NCBI GenBank assembly: GCA_946630645.1
Contig: CAMOZD010000032.1
Location: 1-8,719 of the forward strand
Reading direction: 5' to 3'
Origin: an uncultured Lachnospiraceae bacterium
Lineage (GTDB): Bacteria > Bacillota > Clostridia > Lachnospirales > Lachnospiraceae
DNA: 8,719 nucleotides
The notes under the pieces are model-generated. The model was not told where the DNA came from. It ran no database searches and saw only the letters and a list, made by a program, of their open reading frames with translations. The position numbers and the translations under genes are program-made. Below, one piece after another: positions 1 to 4,889 of the stretch (within the stretch, counting starts at the first letter, position 1; each line of letters starts with the position of its first letter).

Positions 1-134
1 AGCGGCATGATGATATTATTAACAAGGGCTGTCACGATTGCTGTAAAAGCCCCGCCTATGATGATACCAACAGCCATGTCCAGGACATTTCCTCTGGAGA
101 TGAACTCTTTAAATTCTGCAAAAAATCCTTTCAT
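1..134 (-). CDS. mscL: Large-conductance mechanosensitive channel MscL (partial, C-terminus beyond left edge)
   Basis: Only the first 44 codons are in the window. The translation reads [16 protein letters not shown] and then [18 protein letters not shown], ending in NNIIMP, which is the family signature: the amphipathic N-terminal helix with the RGNV(V/L)D(M/L)AVG motif and the first glycine/alanine-rich pore-lining helix TM1. MscL forms a homopentameric membrane pore that opens under extreme membrane tension and releases solutes during hypo-osmotic shock. I place the start at the ATG at 134-132. A second in-frame ATG lies six bases upstream (140-138), but the AGGAG at 147-143 is only 2 nt from that ATG and 8 nt from the one chosen. 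A consensus promoter lies 47 bp upstream, so this is probably its own transcription unit. Recognition is by memory of the family and is firm; the missing TM2 and C-terminal bundle cannot be checked. Confidence 0.93.
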   Translation of the reverse strand, partial: MKGFFAEFKEFISRGNVLDMAVGIIIGGAFTAIVTALVNNIIMP

Positions 135-180
135 TTTCATATCTCCTTTCTTAATTCTTTATTACAAATAAGATAGTTAA

Positions 181-210
181 ATTATAGGATAAGCATTGAT
201 TTTATGTCAA
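181..210 (-). promoter_or_regulatory. Sigma-70/sigma-A-type promoter of mscL
   Basis: Read on the minus strand, a perfect -35 TTGACA (210-205) and a perfect -10 TATAAT (186-181) are separated by 18 bp. The -10 lies about 47 bp before the mscL start codon and its AAAGGAG ribosome binding site. The promoter sits just downstream of the terminator of the preceding nifS-nifU operon, which supports independent transcription of mscL. Confidence 0.85.
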
Positions 211-240
211 GCTTTTTAGGCAAAAACGCTAAATATATCT

Positions 241-289
241 AAAAAAGAGCTGCCTGTCAAGAATTCAAATTCTAATCAGGCAACTCTTT
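241..289 (-). terminator. Rho-independent terminator of the nifS-nifU operon
   Basis: A long inverted repeat pairs 244-256 with 277-289 (13 positions with one mismatch, at 250/283). It continues inward as a second 5-bp stem, 260-264 with 269-273, around a 4-nt loop. Read on the minus strand, the hairpin begins 14 nt after the nifU stop codon and is followed by a run of T (complement of the A-run at 241-246). That is the correct orientation to end the Fe-S operon before the mscL promoter. The plus-strand side has no comparable U-run. Confidence 0.85.
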
Positions 290-303
290 GATTTCAAAAA
301 TTA

Positions 304-750
304 TTACAGAAGTCCGGACTCATCATGGGCATGCTCTGCCATGTCACTGGCGGCCAGGGTCTTCTCATCATAAGGAATCCCATTTCTATCGTAGAAATCT
401 TTCACTGCTGCCTTCACTGCTTCCTCGGCAAGGACTGAGCAGTGGAGCTTATGGCTGGGCAAACCATCTAAAGCCTCAACCACTGCTTTGTTGGAAAGCT
501 CCAGGGCCTCCTGGACAGTCTTTCCCTTGATCATCTCTGTGGCCATGGAAGTACTGGCAATGGCTGATCCGCAGCCAAAGGTATTGAATTTAACGTCCGT
601 GATCACCCCCTGGTCATCGATTTTGAGATAAAGCTTCATGATGTCACCACATTTAGCATTTCCTACTTCACCGATTCCACTGGCATCCTCCATCTTTCCC
701 AGATTTCTGGGATTGCGGAAATGGTCCATAACTTTCTCACTGTATAACAT
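304..750 (-). CDS. nifU: Fe-S cluster assembly scaffold protein, NifU/IscU N-terminal type
   Basis: A 148-residue single-domain scaffold on which [2Fe-2S] clusters are built from sulfur delivered by the desulfurase. The three conserved cluster-ligand cysteines are visible: C34 in GNAKCGD, C60 in FGCGSA and C104 in [10 protein letters not shown]. The labilising aspartate D36 follows the first cysteine. The motif before C104 is LPSHK, not the LPPVK that the HscA chaperone recognises in proteobacterial IscU, and no HscA/HscB genes are in view. It therefore fits the clostridial NifU-like class, which is paired with NifS alone. The C-terminal thioredoxin-like domain of full NifU is absent. The start codon overlaps the last 14 nt of the desulfurase gene, and an AAGGAG lies about 8 nt upstream, so the two are translationally coupled. 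The last ten or so residues ([10 protein letters not shown]) are a hydrophilic tail typical of these short forms. The symbol could equally be iscU. Confidence 0.94.
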   Translation of the reverse strand: MLYSEKVMDHFRNPRNLGKMEDASGIGEVGNAKCGDIMKLYLKIDDQGVITDVKFNTFGCGSAIASTSMATEMIKGKTVQEALELSNKAVVEALDGLPSHKLHCSVLAEEAVKAAVKDFYDRNGIPYDEKTLAASDMAEHAHDESGLL

Positions 751-1927
751 AGTCTTTATCTCCTTTCACAAGATCCTCCCATACCGGGGAAATGTCTCTC
801 AGATAAGCGACCACTTCCGGTACGGCATTAACGATATAGTCAATATCTTCTTCTGTCATGCTCTCATCAAGACTTAACCGAAGAGAGCCGTGGGCCACCT
901 CATGGGGAAGGCCAATAGACAAAAGAACGTGGCTGGGATCCAGGGATCCTGAAGTACAGGCACTTCCTGAGGAAGCGGCTATACCCTTATCGTCGAGAAG
1001 GAGCAGTAAGGACTCTCCTTCGATACCTTCAAATACAAAATTCACATTGCCCGGCAGTCTCTTTACCGGATCTCCATTGAGCCTGGAATGGTCGATGTGG
1101 GACAGACCTTTGATCAGCCGGTCTCTGAGGGCAGTCACTGTTTTGGAATTCTCCTCCATGTTAGCCACAGCTTCTTTAAGGGCTGCCGCCATGCCAACGA
1201 TGGCCGGAAGGTTCTCTGTGCCGGCTCTCTTGCCTCTCTCCTGGGCTCCCCCTTCGATAAGGTTGCGAAGGGGGATTCCCTTTCTCACATAGAGGGCGCC
1301 GACTCCCCGGGGACCGTGGAACTTATGGCCGGACAGGGACAGCATGTCAATCTGCTGGTCGTGTACATTGATGGGCAGGTGACCCACAGCCTGGACTGCG
1401 TCAGTGTGGAATACAACTTTTTTCTCCCGGCACAGGGCTGCAATCTCAGTGATGGGCTGGATGGTCCCGATCTCGTTATTGGCATACATGATGGTAACCA
1501 GGGCTGTATCCGGGCGGATCGCCTTCTCCACATCCTCTACTTTGACGATACCGTCCGGGCCTACCTCTAAAAGGGTAACCTCAAAACCTTCATTCTCCAG
1601 CTTGTCCAAGGTATGAAGAACTGCATGGTGCTCAATCTTGGTAGAAACCAGATGCTTCTTGCCTCTTCTTGCCCCTGTAAGAGCCGCAGACCGGATGGCC
1701 TGGTTGTCTGCCTCACTTCCTCCGGATGTAAAATATATCTCATTAAAATCAGCTCCGATGGCCTGGGCTACATCCACCCGGGCCTGGTACAGAACTTCCG
1801 CTGCTTTCTGTCCTGCTGAATGAAGGCTGGACGGGTTGCCGTAGACTTCCTTCAGGCAGGATACCATGGCATCAATGGCTGTCTGACTGGGCTTGGTTGT
1901 CGCCGCATTATCAGCATAAATATACAT
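737..1927 (-). CDS. nifS: Cysteine desulfurase, NifS/IscS family (class I)
   Basis: A 396-residue PLP enzyme that converts cysteine to alanine and passes the persulfide sulfur to the scaffold encoded next to it. Visible landmarks in order: N-terminal YADNAATT; the histidine that stacks on PLP, H100 in IEHHAVL; D176 and Q179 in [10 protein letters not shown], which contact the pyridine ring; the Schiff-base lysine K202 in [11 protein letters not shown]; and the persulfide cysteine C324 in [17 protein letters not shown]. The extended loop around C324 marks the class I (IscS/NifS) group rather than SufS. Length is normal for the family. The ATG at 1927-1925 has a good AAAGGAGAG ribosome binding site. 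Transcription starts about 90 nt upstream at a consensus promoter overlaid by two dyads likely bound by the neighbouring IscR-type regulator. The 3' end overlaps the scaffold gene by 14 nt. Confidence 0.95.
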   Translation of the reverse strand: MYIYADNAATTKPSQTAIDAMVSCLKEVYGNPSSLHSAGQKAAEVLYQARVDVAQAIGADFNEIYFTSGGSEADNQAIRSAALTGARRGKKHLVSTKIEHHAVLHTLDKLENEGFEVTLLEVGPDGIVKVEDVEKAIRPDTALVTIMYANNEIGTIQPITEIAALCREKKVVFHTDAVQAVGHLPINVHDQQIDMLSLSGHKFHGPRGVGALYVRKGIPLRNLIEGGAQERGKRAGTENLPAIVGMAAALKEAVANMEENSKTVTALRDRLIKGLSHIDHSRLNGDPVKRLPGNVNFVFEGIEGESLLLLLDDKGIAASSGSACTSGSLDPSHVLLSIGLPHEVAHGSLRLSLDESMTEEDIDYIVNAVPEVVAYLRDISPVWEDLVKGDKDYVIQ

Positions 1928-2001
1928 AGTAATCTCTCCTTTTTTGCTTCTCTTCTATGAGTAAAATGCATCTGTGGACCATAATCCATGAGACATTTTA
2001 A

Positions 2002-2024
2002 ATCCCTAGTTAATTTACAGGAAT
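2002..2024 (-). promoter_or_regulatory. Rrf2/IscR-type operator 1, from the -10 into the start region of nifS
   Basis: ATCCCTA-N9-CAGGAAT matches the perfect operator 2 with one change per half-site and the same 9-nt spacing. It covers the edge of the -10 and the predicted start point. The two operators are 34 bp apart centre to centre, close to three helical turns, so two dimers could sit on nearly the same DNA face. Confidence 0.65.
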
Positions 2025-2051
2025 TATAATCTTTAATTCCTAGTTTGTCAA
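2023..2051 (-). promoter_or_regulatory. Consensus promoter of the nifS-nifU operon
   Basis: On the minus strand, TTGACA (2051-2046) and TATAAT (2028-2023) lie exactly 17 bp apart, a perfect sigma-A-type promoter. The expected start point is near 2016, giving a leader of roughly 90 nt before the nifS start codon. Such a strong unregulated-looking core promoter, covered at both elements by matching dyads, points to control by repression. Confidence 0.9.
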
Positions 2052-2058
2052 TAGGAAT
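2036..2058 (-). promoter_or_regulatory. Rrf2/IscR-type operator 2, over the -35 of nifS
   Basis: A perfect dyad ATTCCTA-N9-TAGGAAT. The symmetry extends outward to a 12-bp perfect inverted repeat, 2031-2042 with 2052-2063. The 9-nt spacer contains the -35 hexamer, so a bound protein would mask it. A long AT-rich dyad next to an Rrf2-family gene is what that family binds; assigning it to the adjacent regulator is inference. Confidence 0.7.
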
Positions 2059-2073
2059 TAAAGAGATAAATCA

Positions 2074-2104
2074 GACCGTGAAATCTGCTGCCTATTTCAC
2101 GGTC
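2074..2104 (-). terminator. Terminator of the IscR-like gene (hairpin usable on both strands)
   Basis: A perfect 11-bp stem pairs 2074-2084 with 2094-2104 around a 9-nt loop, beginning 5 nt after the stop codon of the regulator. On the minus strand the trailing tract (TGATTTATCTC) is only moderately U-rich. On the plus strand the trailing tract (TTCTTTTAT) is better, although no plus-strand gene precedes it. The position argues that it ends the regulator transcript and keeps it separate from the nifS operon. Confidence 0.75.
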
Positions 2105-2109
2105 TTCTT

Positions 2110-2562
2110 TTATAACTGATTGAAACCTGTCCCAGGCTTTTCTCTCCAGTCCGGTACATTCCCTTCCAGGAGATCCTGTAATGTTACACTTTCCAAATAA
2201 CTGTCAATCAAGTCATCCAGCTGCCTCCACAAGGGAAGAGTCAGACATTGGTCTGCTTTCTCACAGGTCACAGTGTCACCCTCCAGGCAGTTAACGGGGG
2301 CAAGACTTTTTTCTGTCATCTTCAGAATCTGACCGATCGTACAGTCTGCCGGCTCTACAGCCAGCCGGTAGCCACCTTTTTTCCCTCGTCCACTGATTAA
2401 TATCCCACCCTTATGAAGATCAGAGACGATCATCTCCAGATATTTCATGGAAATACTCTGACTGCTGGCAATCTCTTTCAGTGAAACCAGGTCTCCTGTA
2501 TTATGTTCTCCCAGATAAATCATCAGACGCAAGGCATACCGGCCCTTGGTTGATATCATCAT
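2110..2562 (-). CDS. iscR: Rrf2-family Fe-S-dependent transcriptional regulator, IscR-like
   Basis: A 150-residue DNA-binding protein. Residues 2-70 form the Rrf2 winged helix-turn-helix (STKGRYALRLMIYL, then SISMKYLEMIVSDLHKGG, then the wing GRGKKGGYRLA), followed by the dimerisation helix. Three cysteines, C92, C100 and C106, stand where E. coli IscR has its [2Fe-2S] ligands C92, C98 and C104. The first gap is two residues longer, and the fourth ligand (H107 in E. coli) is leucine here (L109 in CLTLPLW). CymR-type Rrf2 proteins lack such cysteines, so an Fe-S sensor is the better call. Two adjacent ATG codons follow an AGGAGG; the first is 7 nt away and is used. The gene has its own promoter with an operator over the -10 and sits directly upstream of the nifS-nifU operon, so it probably represses both when clusters are plentiful. 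Cluster binding itself is inferred. Confidence 0.88.
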   Translation of the reverse strand: MMISTKGRYALRLMIYLGEHNTGDLVSLKEIASSQSISMKYLEMIVSDLHKGGILISGRGKKGGYRLAVEPADCTIGQILKMTEKSLAPVNCLEGDTVTCEKADQCLTLPLWRQLDDLIDSYLESVTLQDLLEGNVPDWREKPGTGFNQL

Positions 2563-2579
2563 ATGACCGCCTCCTTTTT

Positions 2580-2602
2580 ATTCCAAATAATATACTAGGA
2601 TT
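2580..2602 (-). promoter_or_regulatory. Rrf2/IscR-type operator over the -10 of iscR
   Basis: ATTCCAA-N9-TAGGATT is the same dyad as at the nifS promoter, with one mismatch per half-site and the same 9-nt spacing. The spacer contains most of the -10 hexamer and the dyad reaches the predicted start point, the arrangement expected for negative autoregulation. Seen in the sequence; the binding protein is inferred. Confidence 0.62.
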
Positions 2603-2615
2603 TAAAAATAATCAA
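2587..2615 (-). promoter_or_regulatory. Promoter of the IscR-like regulator gene
   Basis: On the minus strand, -35 TTGATT (2615-2610) and -10 TATTAT (2592-2587) are separated by 17 bp. The predicted start point near 2580 leaves a leader of only about 18 nt, which contains the AGGAGG ribosome binding site. Confidence 0.75.
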
Positions 2616-2622
2616 GAATGTT

Positions 2623-2725
2623 TTTAGCGGCCGCATTCGGGTTTTGTTCGCTCGTCGAGGTCAAAAATCAGCTCGCATGTCCCTGCGGGATCCTGCGGCT
2701 ATTTTTGACTTCTCCTCGCTGTATC
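2623..2725. repeat. G+C-rich palindromic extragenic element (candidate dispersed repeat)
   Basis: About 100 bp of markedly G+C-rich sequence sits inside an A/T-rich spacer. Its core is an imperfect dyad 2660-2709: GTCAAAAAT (2660-2668) pairs perfectly with ATTTTTGAC (2701-2709). Then, past single-base bulges, AGC pairs with GCT and CGCA with TGCG, with a small TCCC/GGGA hairpin at the tip. A GCGGCCGC palindrome lies at 2627-2634. It encodes nothing and has no U-run, so it is not a simple terminator. Its look resembles REP-like extragenic palindromes. That it recurs elsewhere in the genome is a guess, as only one copy is in this window. Confidence 0.45.
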
Positions 2726-2728
2726 ATG

Positions 2729-2764
2729 AAAAAAAAGAACCCTGTCAGTGGGTGGCTGACAGGG
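2729..2764 (-). terminator. Strong rho-independent terminator of the DUF3793-flavodoxin unit
   Basis: A perfect 9-bp G+C-rich stem, CCCTGTCAG (2740-2748) with CTGACAGGG (2756-2764), closes a 7-nt loop. On the minus strand it is followed by TTC and eight T (complement of 2729-2739). It lies 165 bp beyond the flavodoxin stop codon with no gene between, so the flavodoxin mRNA probably has a long structured 3' trailer. Confidence 0.88.
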
Positions 2765-2856
2765 CTAGAAAAACATTTTTCTATTTAGAAAGGGTATTTC
2801 ATTAAATTAGAGGTATCAGATTTGGTAAATATATGTTTATGTTAACGGGTTGCTTT

Positions 2857-2910
2857 ATATCTTCTTCCCTTTCGCTGTCCTGGCGGGACGGGTCCGGGGA
2901 AGTCTGATAT
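2857..2910 (-). other. Branched hairpin in the flavodoxin 3' trailer
   Basis: Two co-linear stems pair 2857-2861 with 2906-2910 and 2864-2869 with 2897-2902, separated by a small 2x3 internal loop. Inside, GTCC (2877-2880) can pair with GGAC (2886-2889). The interior is G+C-rich in an A/T-rich setting. There is no U-run after it, so it may protect or process the 3' end of the flavodoxin mRNA rather than terminate it. Function unknown. Confidence 0.4.
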
Positions 2911-2929
2911 CATAGTTAATGGCTTTTTA

Positions 2930-3364
2930 TTATACTAAGCCAGCCAGCTGCTCTCCGAGTGCCTCGCAGGCCTCAAGAGCGTCATCGTCGGGAGCTTCCT
3001 GGCAGATGAGGCCTTCACCGTTCAGCACAGTTGCGCCTGCGTCAGCCATTCTGTCTTCCCAGTCTCTCATCCACTGGCCGTCTCCCCAGCCGTAGGATCC
3101 AAAGAGGGCGATGGTCTTGCCGGAAGCGATGCCTTCCACATCTGCAACGAAGGGATCCATCTCCATCTCCTCAAGAACTTCAGCGCCCATAGCCGGACAT
3201 CCGAGGGCAAATGCTGCCTCTGCTGCCAGGTCATCGATGCTTGCGTCTGCTACGTTTACTACATTGGCTTCTTTGCCGGCCTTCTCAACACCTTTGCCGA
3301 TGGCCTCGGCCATAGCCTCTGTATTACCTGTCTGGGACCAGAAAACGATGTTAACTTTACTCAT
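2930..3364 (-). CDS. Short-chain flavodoxin (clostridial type)
   Basis: A 144-residue FMN-binding electron carrier that can replace ferredoxin when iron is scarce. It is cytosolic and acidic. The phosphate-binding loop WSQTGNTE spans residues 9-16. GCPAMGAEVLEE (55-66) supplies the loop around M59, and FGSYGWGDGQWMRDWEDRM (88-106) places W93 against the isoalloxazine ring. These correspond to M56 and W90 of the well-studied Clostridium beijerinckii flavodoxin. Length is normal for a short-chain form, which lacks the extra 20-residue loop. The start has an AGGAGG 8 nt upstream. Only 40 nt separate it from the DUF3793 gene with no terminator or clear promoter between, so the two are probably co-transcribed from the promoter near 4080. 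A strong terminator lies 165 bp downstream. Confidence 0.95.
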   Translation of the reverse strand: MSKVNIVFWSQTGNTEAMAEAIGKGVEKAGKEANVVNVADASIDDLAAEAAFALGCPAMGAEVLEEMEMDPFVADVEGIASGKTIALFGSYGWGDGQWMRDWEDRMADAGATVLNGEGLICQEAPDDDALEACEALGEQLAGLV

Positions 3365-3404
3365 GGTGTTATCCTCCTAAATTACTGCAAGAAATGTATT
3401 GTCA

Positions 3405-4031
3405 TCAGGCTGCAGAGCCCCGGGGACACTCCACGGAATTCACAATCACTGACTGAATCTCCACTCCCATGGCTATGACCCTCAGCAGAGTCTTCTTGGC
3501 CTGATCAAACCTTTGGAAAAGTCTTTTTTTCTCGGATGGATGTCCATATACCTTCCAGTAGCCGGAACACAGGTAATTCTTTCCCTCATTGTTCACGAAT
3601 CCCTGGACATCCTCTGCAGGATAACCTAAAAGGATACCGATCTCATGGGGAAATGCTGTGTTTTCCCGAACGTAGGAGCAGTACTGGTTTTCAATCGCGT
3701 TCAGTATGGAATCCAGCGAGCATCCCTCATAGCCCCAGTCCGCAAGAAACTGTCGGTTGTCCTCCTCCAGAATCCACTCTGTAAGAAGATCTCTCCGGAA
3801 GAGGATATAGGTAGCCTTGTTCTTGAATTCTGACAGCTTGCGGAAGGAGATATCCGTTCCCTCCAGAGCAGTCCGGACAAGGTTTCCATTCCCTGCGGGT
3901 ATTATGAGGAGGTTAGATACTTTTAAACCGGTGAACAGCGGCGCACACTGCAGGACCATCTGTGTTGTGATATCTTTCATATCCAGTTTCTCCATCAACT
4001 CTATGACATCACGTCCCATAGTGTCATCCAT
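3405..4031 (-). CDS. DUF3793 family protein
   Basis: A 208-residue soluble protein that I recognise as DUF3793, a clostridial family with no established function. Family-like motifs are QCAP (28-31) near the N-terminus, FPHEIGILLGYP (127-138) followed by DV and F145, and CSGYWKVYG (155-163), then a helical segment rich in K/R and E. C29 and C155 are candidates for conserved functional cysteines. There is no signal peptide or membrane segment. The last 40 residues are hydrophobic and may form a strand-helix unit. It is immediately upstream of flavodoxin and under one promoter with it, suggesting a role linked to flavodoxin, heme or iron metabolism; that is inference. The start is uncertain: the ATG at 4031 has TAGGG directly abutting it, while the ATG at 4019 (MGRDVIELMEKLD) has a GGATGG about 8 nt upstream and may be the true start. 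Confidence 0.85.
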   Translation of the reverse strand: MDDTMGRDVIELMEKLDMKDITTQMVLQCAPLFTGLKVSNLLIIPAGNGNLVRTALEGTDISFRKLSEFKNKATYILFRRDLLTEWILEEDNRQFLADWGYEGCSLDSILNAIENQYCSYVRENTAFPHEIGILLGYPAEDVQGFVNNEGKNYLCSGYWKVYGHPSEKKRLFQRFDQAKKTLLRVIAMGVEIQSVIVNSVECPRGSAA

Positions 4032-4033
4032 CC

Positions 4034-4059
4034 CTAATTAATATTAGTTATTTCTAACT
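4034..4059 (-). promoter_or_regulatory. Two overlapping short dyads at the start point of the DUF3793-flavodoxin mRNA
   Basis: AGTTA-N4-TAACT (4046-4059) and CTAAT-N4-ATTAG (4034-4047) are each perfect 5-bp dyads with 4-nt centres, placed in tandem from about +1 to +26. Position and TTAG/CTAA content recall DtxR/IdeR-type metal-repressor boxes, which would suit an iron-responsive flavodoxin. The match is loose and the assignment is speculative. Confidence 0.35.
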
Positions 4060-4066
4060 TGCGTTA

Positions 4067-4095
4067 ATAATACCTAATTTACAGGAATTCGTCAA
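4067..4095 (-). promoter_or_regulatory. Promoter of the DUF3793-flavodoxin operon
   Basis: On the minus strand, -35 TTGACG (4095-4090) and -10 TATTAT (4072-4067) are exactly 17 bp apart, with the start point expected near 4060. The leader to the first ATG is about 30 nt. It lies 28 bp beyond the stop codon of the gamma-carbonic-anhydrase-like gene, with no terminator between, so some read-through is possible. Confidence 0.82.
4070..4088 (-). promoter_or_regulatory. Operator-like dyad inside the DUF3793-flavodoxin promoter
   Basis: ATACCTA-N5-CAGGAAT lies between the -35 and -10 elements. Positions 4075-4089 are identical over 15 nt to 2011-2025 in nifS operator 1. The half-sites match those of the iscR/nifS operators with one mismatch each, but the spacing is 5, not 9. 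It may be a site for the same regulator in another geometry, a related Rrf2 protein, or chance in A/T-rich DNA. The location is ideal for repression. Confidence 0.5.
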
Positions 4096-4122
4096 GACTT
4101 GCTATTAGGAGAAAATTATCAT

Positions 4123-4650
4123 TTATTCCCAAACCTTGTATTTGTTCGCCATATATTCTCTGCTGATCTCCACATAATGGTCCGCATTGTGGAGGTTAGC
4201 TTCTATCTCTTCCTCCGTCAAAGTCCGGCGGATCTTACCCGGACTTCCCATAACCATGGACCCGTCAGGGATTATTGTCCCCTGGGTCACCAGGGCTCCT
4301 GCAGCTATGATGCAGTTTTTTCCTATGACCGCATCATTCATAATAATAGCTCCCATACCTACCAGGGAATTGTCCCCGATACTGCAGCCGTGAATAATGG
4401 CACTGTGGCCAACTGTAACATTATCACCCAGACGGACCGCATGGCCCTCATCCACATGGACCACACAGTTGTCCTGGATGTTACAGTTGTCTCCGATCTC
4501 AATGGTAGCCTTGTCGGCTCTGATTACCGTATTGTACCAGACACTACAGTTTTTGCCGAAGCTGATCTGGCCAAGCAGGATACTGCCCCGGGCCCGGAAG
4601 AGGTCTGTATTTTCGTAAGTCTTTTCTTTTTTATTTGTTTCCATAGCCAT
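4123..4650 (-). CDS. Gamma-carbonic anhydrase-like hexapeptide-repeat protein (YrdA/CamH type)
   Basis: A 175-residue left-handed beta-helix protein expected to form a trimer with metal sites between subunits. Repeating hexapeptides run from about residue 17 to 135, with a C-terminal helix at 145-170. The zinc ligands are in place: H65 (VVHV), H82 (VGHSA) and H87 (IIHGC), with the H-x4-H spacing of the archaeal enzyme Cam. R44 and D46 (IRADKATIEIGD) and Q59 match Cam R59, D61 and Q75. The acidic loop carrying Cam's proton-shuttle glutamate is missing between the first and second histidines, as in YrdA/PaaY/CamH proteins, many of which show weak or no carbonic anhydrase activity. The ATG at 4650 has GGAAGGAG 8 nt upstream. 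A possible promoter lies at 4678-4705. It may act on CO2/bicarbonate or a CoA thioester; the substrate is not determinable here. Confidence 0.88.
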   Translation of the reverse strand: MAMETNKKEKTYENTDLFRARGSILLGQISFGKNCSVWYNTVIRADKATIEIGDNCNIQDNCVVHVDEGHAVRLGDNVTVGHSAIIHGCSIGDNSLVGMGAIIMNDAVIGKNCIIAAGALVTQGTIIPDGSMVMGSPGKIRRTLTEEEIEANLHNADHYVEISREYMANKYKVWE

Positions 4651-4677
4651 AAGATGATCTCCTTCCCTGCTCCTATG

Positions 4678-4705
4678 CTATTATTTTTGTGCATATTGGT
4701 TTCAA
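4678..4705 (-). promoter_or_regulatory. Possible promoter of the gamma-carbonic anhydrase-like gene
   Basis: On the minus strand, TTGAAA (4705-4700) and TAATAG (4683-4678) are 16 bp apart, upstream of a good ribosome binding site. The -35 is embedded in a short dyad GGTTT-N2-AAACC (4698-4709) that could be an operator. Both elements deviate from consensus and this is a weak call. Confidence 0.35.
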
Positions 4706-4760
4706 AACCTTAGAACCGGTTTGCCTGTCCATTCCTTTTGAATATTATGTATTGACAATG

Positions 4761-4788
4761 AAAGACCATCTGGCCGCAGACAGTCTTT
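4761..4788 (-). terminator. Hairpin downstream of the TraX-like gene, probable terminator
   Basis: AAAGAC (4761-4766) pairs with GTCTTT (4783-4788), and TCTG (4769-4772) with CAGA (4777-4780), with a symmetrical CA/CA internal loop and a 4-nt apical loop. It lies about 100 bp past the TraX-family stop codon. The run of five T with further T-rich sequence is on the plus-strand side (4786-4794); on the minus strand only CTTTCATTG follows. It may act in both directions, and is weaker in the direction that has a gene. Confidence 0.45.
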
Positions 4789-4889
4789 TTATTCTATAGC
4801 AGTATTATTATCATTAATATCCATACCCGGGTTTTTATTAGTGTTTATTTCAGAATTTTCCCTCAGCCTATCTTTCCTTCTATAATCAC

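Larger units (their letters stand above)
2563..2929 (-). other. 367-bp gene-free interval between flavodoxin and iscR
   Basis: This stretch holds, from right to left: the stop-proximal 3' trailer of the flavodoxin transcript with a branched hairpin (2857-2910), an A/T-only perfect hairpin of 8 bp with a 2-nt loop (2766-2783), the flavodoxin terminator (2729-2764), a G+C-rich palindromic block (2623-2725), and the iscR promoter and operator (2580-2615). No protein gene above about 25 codons is credible in it on either strand. Confidence 0.7.

Noticed and set aside
2660..2709. The palindromic block as a CRISPR repeat or an ordinary terminator
   Set aside because: There is a single copy with no repeat-spacer pattern, and no U-run follows the hairpin on either strand.
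4111..4125. A Fur-box-like GATAAT stretch upstream of the DUF3793 promoter
   Set aside because: Only one half resembles the 7-1-7 Fur motif and it overlaps the end of the preceding gene, upstream of the -35. It is not convincing.
4099..4713. A 204-codon plus-strand frame opposite the hexapeptide-repeat gene
   Set aside because: The minus strand carries a textbook gamma-carbonic-anhydrase-like protein. The plus frame arises from the codon periodicity of the hexapeptide repeats.
4752..4757. TTGACA on the plus strand as the -35 of an unannotated plus-strand gene
   Set aside because: No -10-like hexamer lies at 16-18 bp, and a hairpin begins 4 bp downstream, leaving no room for a transcript.
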